Shown: positions 59,870 through 64,000 of the stretch, piece after piece | How positions within the stretch are numbered: position 1 is the stretch's first letter | How the letters are laid out: each line of letters opens with the position of its first letter | From: Rhabdornis inornatus | Taxonomy: Eukaryota; Chordata; Aves; Passeriformes; Rhabdornithidae | DNA: 64,000 nucleotides | Reading direction: 5' to 3' | Assembly: GCA_013397075.1 (NCBI GenBank) | Contig: VWZS01008203.1 | Span: 558,001-622,000 of the forward strand | Notes under the pieces: generated by a model | Seen by the model: only the letters and a program-made list of their open reading frames with translations | Told to the model about the DNA's origin: nothing | Database searches by the model: none | Made by a program: the position numbers and the translations under genes

Positions 59870-61165
59870 TCTAAGAAGGCAGCCCAGCTGAAGTGAACTA
59901 CAGACAAGTAGAAGCCTGAGGTGCTCAACAATTTTTGCCTCAGCCTTCAATGGCAACATCTCTGTCCACACCTGTTGATTGGATGGACAGCAGGACAGCA
60001 GGTACCAGGGTGAGAAAAATGCTTCCCACTGAATGTAAAGATCCAGGTTCACGACCACCTGAGAAACCTGAATGTATGTAAGTCTATGGAAACCAATGAG
60101 ATGCATCCCAGAGTCCTGAGGGAATTGGATGATGTAGTTGCCAAGTTAGTCTCCATGGTATTTTAAAAGTCATGGCAGTCAAATGAAGTCCCAGGTAGCT
60201 GGAAAAAGAACCCACATACTTAGAGAGTATTGTACCCATATACTTAAAGGGTAGAAAGAATGTCTCTGGGAACTACCAACCTGTCAGCCTCACCTCTGTT
60301 CTTGGGAAGATCATGGAACAGATTCTCCTAGAAGCTGTGCTAAGGCACATGGAGGAGAGGGAGGAGATTCTAGACAGCTTGGCTTCACCAAGGGCAGGTT
60401 CTGCATAACTAACCCAGTGGCCTTCTATTATGAGGTGACTTCATTGACCCAGACTTCTATAGTCTTTGACGTGGTTCTTCAAAACATGCTTCTCTATATT
60501 GGAGAGAGATGGGTGGACCACTCAGTGGATAAGGAATTGCTTGAATGGTTGCCTCCACAGGGTAGTGATCAACCACTCTCAACTCAGTCACAAAAAATAT
60601 CAATGGCAAGTGGTGACCTTCAGGGGTCTGTATTGGGACCAGTGTTATTTAATAATATCTTCATTAATGACATAGACAAATGGATTCAGTTCACCCTAAG
60701 CAAATTCTCTGATGACACCAAGCTGAGTGGTGCTGTTGGCACTCTGAAAGATGGGATGTCATCCGAAGGGACCTGGACAAGCTCCAGAAGTGGACCCTAT
60801 TGGACTCTCATGAGGTTTAACGAGACCAAGTGCAAGGTGCTACATCTGGGTTAGGTCAACCCCTGATATCAGCACAGGCTGGGGGATGAACAGATCGAGA
60901 GCAGCCCTGTTGAGAAGGACTTGGGGGTGCTGGTGGGAGAGAGGCTGGACATGACCTGGCAATGTGTACTTGCAGCCCAGAAAGCCAAACGTGTCCTGGG
61001 CTGCATCCAAAGTGTATCCAACAGGGCAAGGGAGATGATTGCCTCATTCTATTCGGCTCTTATGGGACCCTACCTGGAGAACTGCATCCAGCTTTGGGTT
61101 CCTCAGCACAGGAAGGGCAGAGGCCTGGTGGAGCATGTCCAGAGAAGGGTCACAAAAATGCTGTC
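59870..61165 (+). mobile_element. CR1 LINE, about 1.3 kb, missing its 3' tail
   Basis: Successive CR1 ORF2 blocks: GAGGTGCTCAAC (59918), AAGTCTATGG, GGGAACTACCAACCTGTCAG, AAGATCATGGAACAGAT, TTCACCAAGGGCAGG, the GSVLGPVLFN-coding region, AAGTGCAAGGTGCTACATCTGGG, GAGAAGGACTTGGGGGTGCTGGT, TGGAGAACTGCATCCAGC and AGAGAAGGGTCACAAA. The match stops abruptly near 61165 in a non-CR1 sequence. CR1 elements normally keep their 3' end, so the loss of several hundred bp there suggests a later deletion or rearrangement. Confidence 0.9.
60417..60854 (+). pseudogene. Broken CR1 ORF2 reverse-transcriptase fragment
   Basis: A 145-codon open frame inside the CR1 element. Residues 70-89 (GSVLGPVLFNNIFINDIDKW) correspond to the conserved palm motif before the catalytic site. 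Residues 97-100 are FSDD (60705-60716), in place of the CR1 FADD catalytic motif; both aspartates remain. Residues 139-145 (CKVLHLG) match the usual following block. Upstream, the frame has lost the stretch with the first catalytic aspartate (LDFSKAFDTV in intact copies), and an extra Asn splits the FNIFIND motif. It is non-functional LINE coding remains, not a host gene. Confidence 0.85.
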
Positions 61166-63105
61166 ACAATGCAGTTTATTTTGAATTGAACAAAGAAATT
61201 AGTTGTAAGAACCTAAATTTAGGTTTGCAGGTTGCTCTCAAGCTTTTAAGATTACAAAAATTGTATTTCAGAACTGTATTTTCCCGTATATATTTTATTT
61301 TTCTAATATTGTTCTTGAAAGTATTTGACACCTAATACTGATTGAAACATCGTCTATTTTAGCGATCCAAGCAGCATTGTTTGTCCTGCAAGAAGCAAGC
61401 ATTACACCAGAATGTCAAGTTATTTAATTCCATGACAAGCATGATCTGATCTTGAAAAATATGTATGTCTTGTCCAAGTAGTAACTGACCCTTGGTGCTT
61501 AGAAAGTGGACTTTTTAGCCATTATGCATCATCAGCACTTTCCTAGCTTTAGCAAATAATTGCAGATACAGAAATTCCTCAAATTAATGTTGCCTATAAT
61601 AAAAACATTTTCTGCCTAATTTTATGTAAATACATATCACATATAAATTTTTGCATAGAAGAAAATCTATATTACTGTTTGTATTTTATTTTAATTTTTT
61701 TACCGTTTCTTGTACTCCTTCCAATTTTAACATAACCATCTCAACTGACAATATCTAAAGTCAAGGAATGAGCATCACCTTAACAGTTTAGTAATATGTC
61801 ATTCAAGACTGCATTTCAGAATTTTTTTTTTTATTATGTATGAATAGTTGGAGTTTTCATTCTCTTAATCTTATAGTAAGATCTAAAAAGGACAATTGAC
61901 CATGACAGGAGTGACCAGAAAGAGAAGCTAGAGAAAAAGCCAAATATTATTACCATTATTCTTAATTAAGAAAAATAACACCCTGTCAGACTAATTAGGG
62001 ATTTTCTTCCTCTTTTTATGTTGAAACAGAGCTTATGTTTAGACAAATACATGCTGTGCTTTTTTCCAATGCATCCTTTCGATACACATACAGACACAAG
62101 GATTACTATGGTATTTAGGTCCTTATAAACAAGAGAGGTGCCTACATACACCTAGAAATCTGTCCTTATATTATGATTTTTAATGGGATATACACATCCA
62201 ATTAAATAGGTATAAAAATAGGAAATACAGAACTTTGTATTACAAAGGTATCTTAAAATTTTCAATTTCTGGAAGTTAAACAAAAGGAAAGAAAAAAAAA
62301 AACATTGGGCTAAAATGTGGCATTTGAATGCTTTCTAAATGTTTTCCAATGTATGAGAAACCTTTTATTTTTGTATGATTTCTCAAAGGACTAAAAATTG
62401 CAACCTCTGATTGAAGTACACAGGGAGTATATTGCAGGACTGCTGTGAAGTTAGCCTTACCAGGATTACATTATATATAGGAAATTACTTTTCCAGATAT
62501 TATTTTGATACATACAGAAAAATATGCAGACCTTTAAAAGGAGTACTGAATTTCTTGACACCTTGCACAAATGGGAGATAGAAAAATCATAGCATAATAT
62601 TTTTCTGCTACTCATCCTTTTACAGTTAGAGGAGGAGACAATTACTTCTGTAGTACAAGCGATTTTAAACACCAGTTTCCGAATCAGATAAGTCACTTAA
62701 GATGCTGGGTTTTTTCAATTAACTGTAATGGAAGTCTCAGATAATTCAGTGTCTGCAGAGGTCAAAAGAGAATTAAGAGGAACCCTACCCACTGTGTCTT
62801 CCTGAGGTAGCCATTAGTGCTCCCTTACAACAGAACACGGATACACTGCCTGGTAGATACATTCCCTGCTCTTTAATTCTACATACTGTCTCTCCAGATG
62901 AAATTCTGAAGTTATTTTAATTGGAGGTTATTGAACATTTATAGAAAACATCTCAATAATTCTATTTAGATTTTTCAGAATATTGTGTTCCTCACTTCAT
63001 CAGTCATACTCCATAAGGAGCTGAAACACTATCAGCAAAGAGTGAGTTCTGCCTTTGTGGTTCTCAAGCCCTGGACACTAAATGCTGGCCTGCACCAACA
63101 GAAGC
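61166..63105. other. AT-rich spacer
   Basis: No gene recognised. T-runs lie near 61820-61831 and an A-run near 62288-62300. Confidence 0.5.
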
Positions 63106-63145
63106 ATGGCCAGCAGATCTGCCCCTCTACTCTGCATTCATGTCA
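63106..63145 (+). mobile_element. Possible very short CR1 fragment
   Basis: ATGGCCAGCAGAT followed by CTGCCCCTCTACTCTGC matches a CR1 segment from which about 15 bp between the two blocks has been lost. At only about 35 bp the call is weak. Confidence 0.35.
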
Positions 63146-64000
63146 ACAGCCTGCCCTCTGGGCCACTCTTACCAGGTCAATCACTTGGGCAATTTCAAAC
63201 ACAGTCAGAAGTTTACAGTTAATCTAAATCTAAGCAGTCTAATCATATGGTTATTAGTATTTTTGATACAATTGTGTTAGCTTTTGCAGTTCTGATTGCT
63301 CAGTTATTCACATAATTCCCAATACTGACTCAGTCAATACTGAAATGAAGATACTTTCTAATATTGATGCCTTTCTACAATGATTTTAGTACTTTTTAGT
63401 ACTCCAGAGATGGAGTATTAGAAGGAACTGTAACAAATCGAAGTCCTGTGTTCTTCTCTGGAAGTAGTTTGCTGCTAACTGTGATTGAGGTGGCCTCTAT
63501 TTTCTGTTTGTGGGAGGAATATAGTGTTTATGTCAGTGATATCTTCTTTCTCACTCTTGAAGTCACTATCACTTGGTCATCTTTTCACAGTTGCTAACTA
63601 GAGCTAGCAGAGTTGCTTTGACTTCATTAGTTGATAATGTCATGTTGCATCTTAGTTTTCTACATGTGATATGGTTTGCATTTTCTTCTGGTCTTCTTTA
63701 TTAAAAAGAGAAAAATCCCTCCCTCCCAACATCCCCACCCTCAAAAAAATCCCCAAAACCCGAAAAACAAAACAGCTTCCAAGGCTGCATTTCTTTAATG
63801 ACACAATATTGATCATTTTTGAGTTACTTATATCCCTGGAGCCTCTGACACCGCCCCATGCTTGCATTTTCAATTTATGGTATAATTTCATGTTTCTCCT
63901 TTTGGAGATGCTACTTATAATTCCTTGTGTTTCTTCAACAGCTTTTAAGCTGTAATTTCATAACAGCATAAATATGTTTTTATTAGCATGACAAGAAAAA
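63146..64000. other. AT-rich end of window
   Basis: No gene or repeat recognised. A C-rich/A-rich low-complexity patch lies at about 63716-63772. Confidence 0.5.

Overview
The window looks like nuclear DNA of a bird, probably a songbird (Passeriformes). It is AT-rich and non-coding. I see no convincing exon, no protein-coding gene and no functional RNA gene in 64 kb. The longest open frames either lie inside repeats or have no recognisable composition. The stretch is therefore a gene desert or part of a very long intron. The avian call rests on CR1 LINE copies of several ages with typical 3' ends, on avian-type endogenous retrovirus (ERV) LTRs, and on a tRNA-Ile-derived SINE with a CR1-like tail at 27.7 kb. 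That SINE matches what is known as TguSINE1 in zebra finch.

Layout. 0-7.4 kb is repeat-rich: a long pure (TTTC)n array, a ~1 kb ERV LTR, a decayed CR1 tail, a tRNA-like fossil, a CpG-rich LTR, a striking pair of abutting hairpins, a second GC-rich LTR-like block and an (AAAAG)n array. 7.4-26.6 kb is almost empty of recognisable repeats. 26.6-32.3 kb holds a CR1 tail, the SINE and a 1.2 kb CR1. 38.9-44.7 kb holds three CR1 pieces of different ages and a second copy of the ~1 kb LTR, which has a convincing target-site duplication. 49.8-50.8 kb is another LTR. 55.2-56.4 kb is a composite: an LTR followed by a tRNA-Gly-type primer binding site, then a second LTR in the opposite orientation. 58.3-61.2 kb holds three CR1 pieces, including a broken reverse-transcriptase frame.

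Nothing here forms an operon or pathway. The content is mobile-element debris in otherwise unannotated sequence. The most unusual object is the double hairpin at 6061-6215. A 68-bp core is flanked on both sides by inverted copies of its own two halves: one arm pair is 40/40 identical and the other differs by a single base. Three smaller perfect hairpins occur elsewhere. I found no evidence for a new enzyme or defence system and do not claim one. Element boundaries were read by eye and family names come from recognition, not from a database search.
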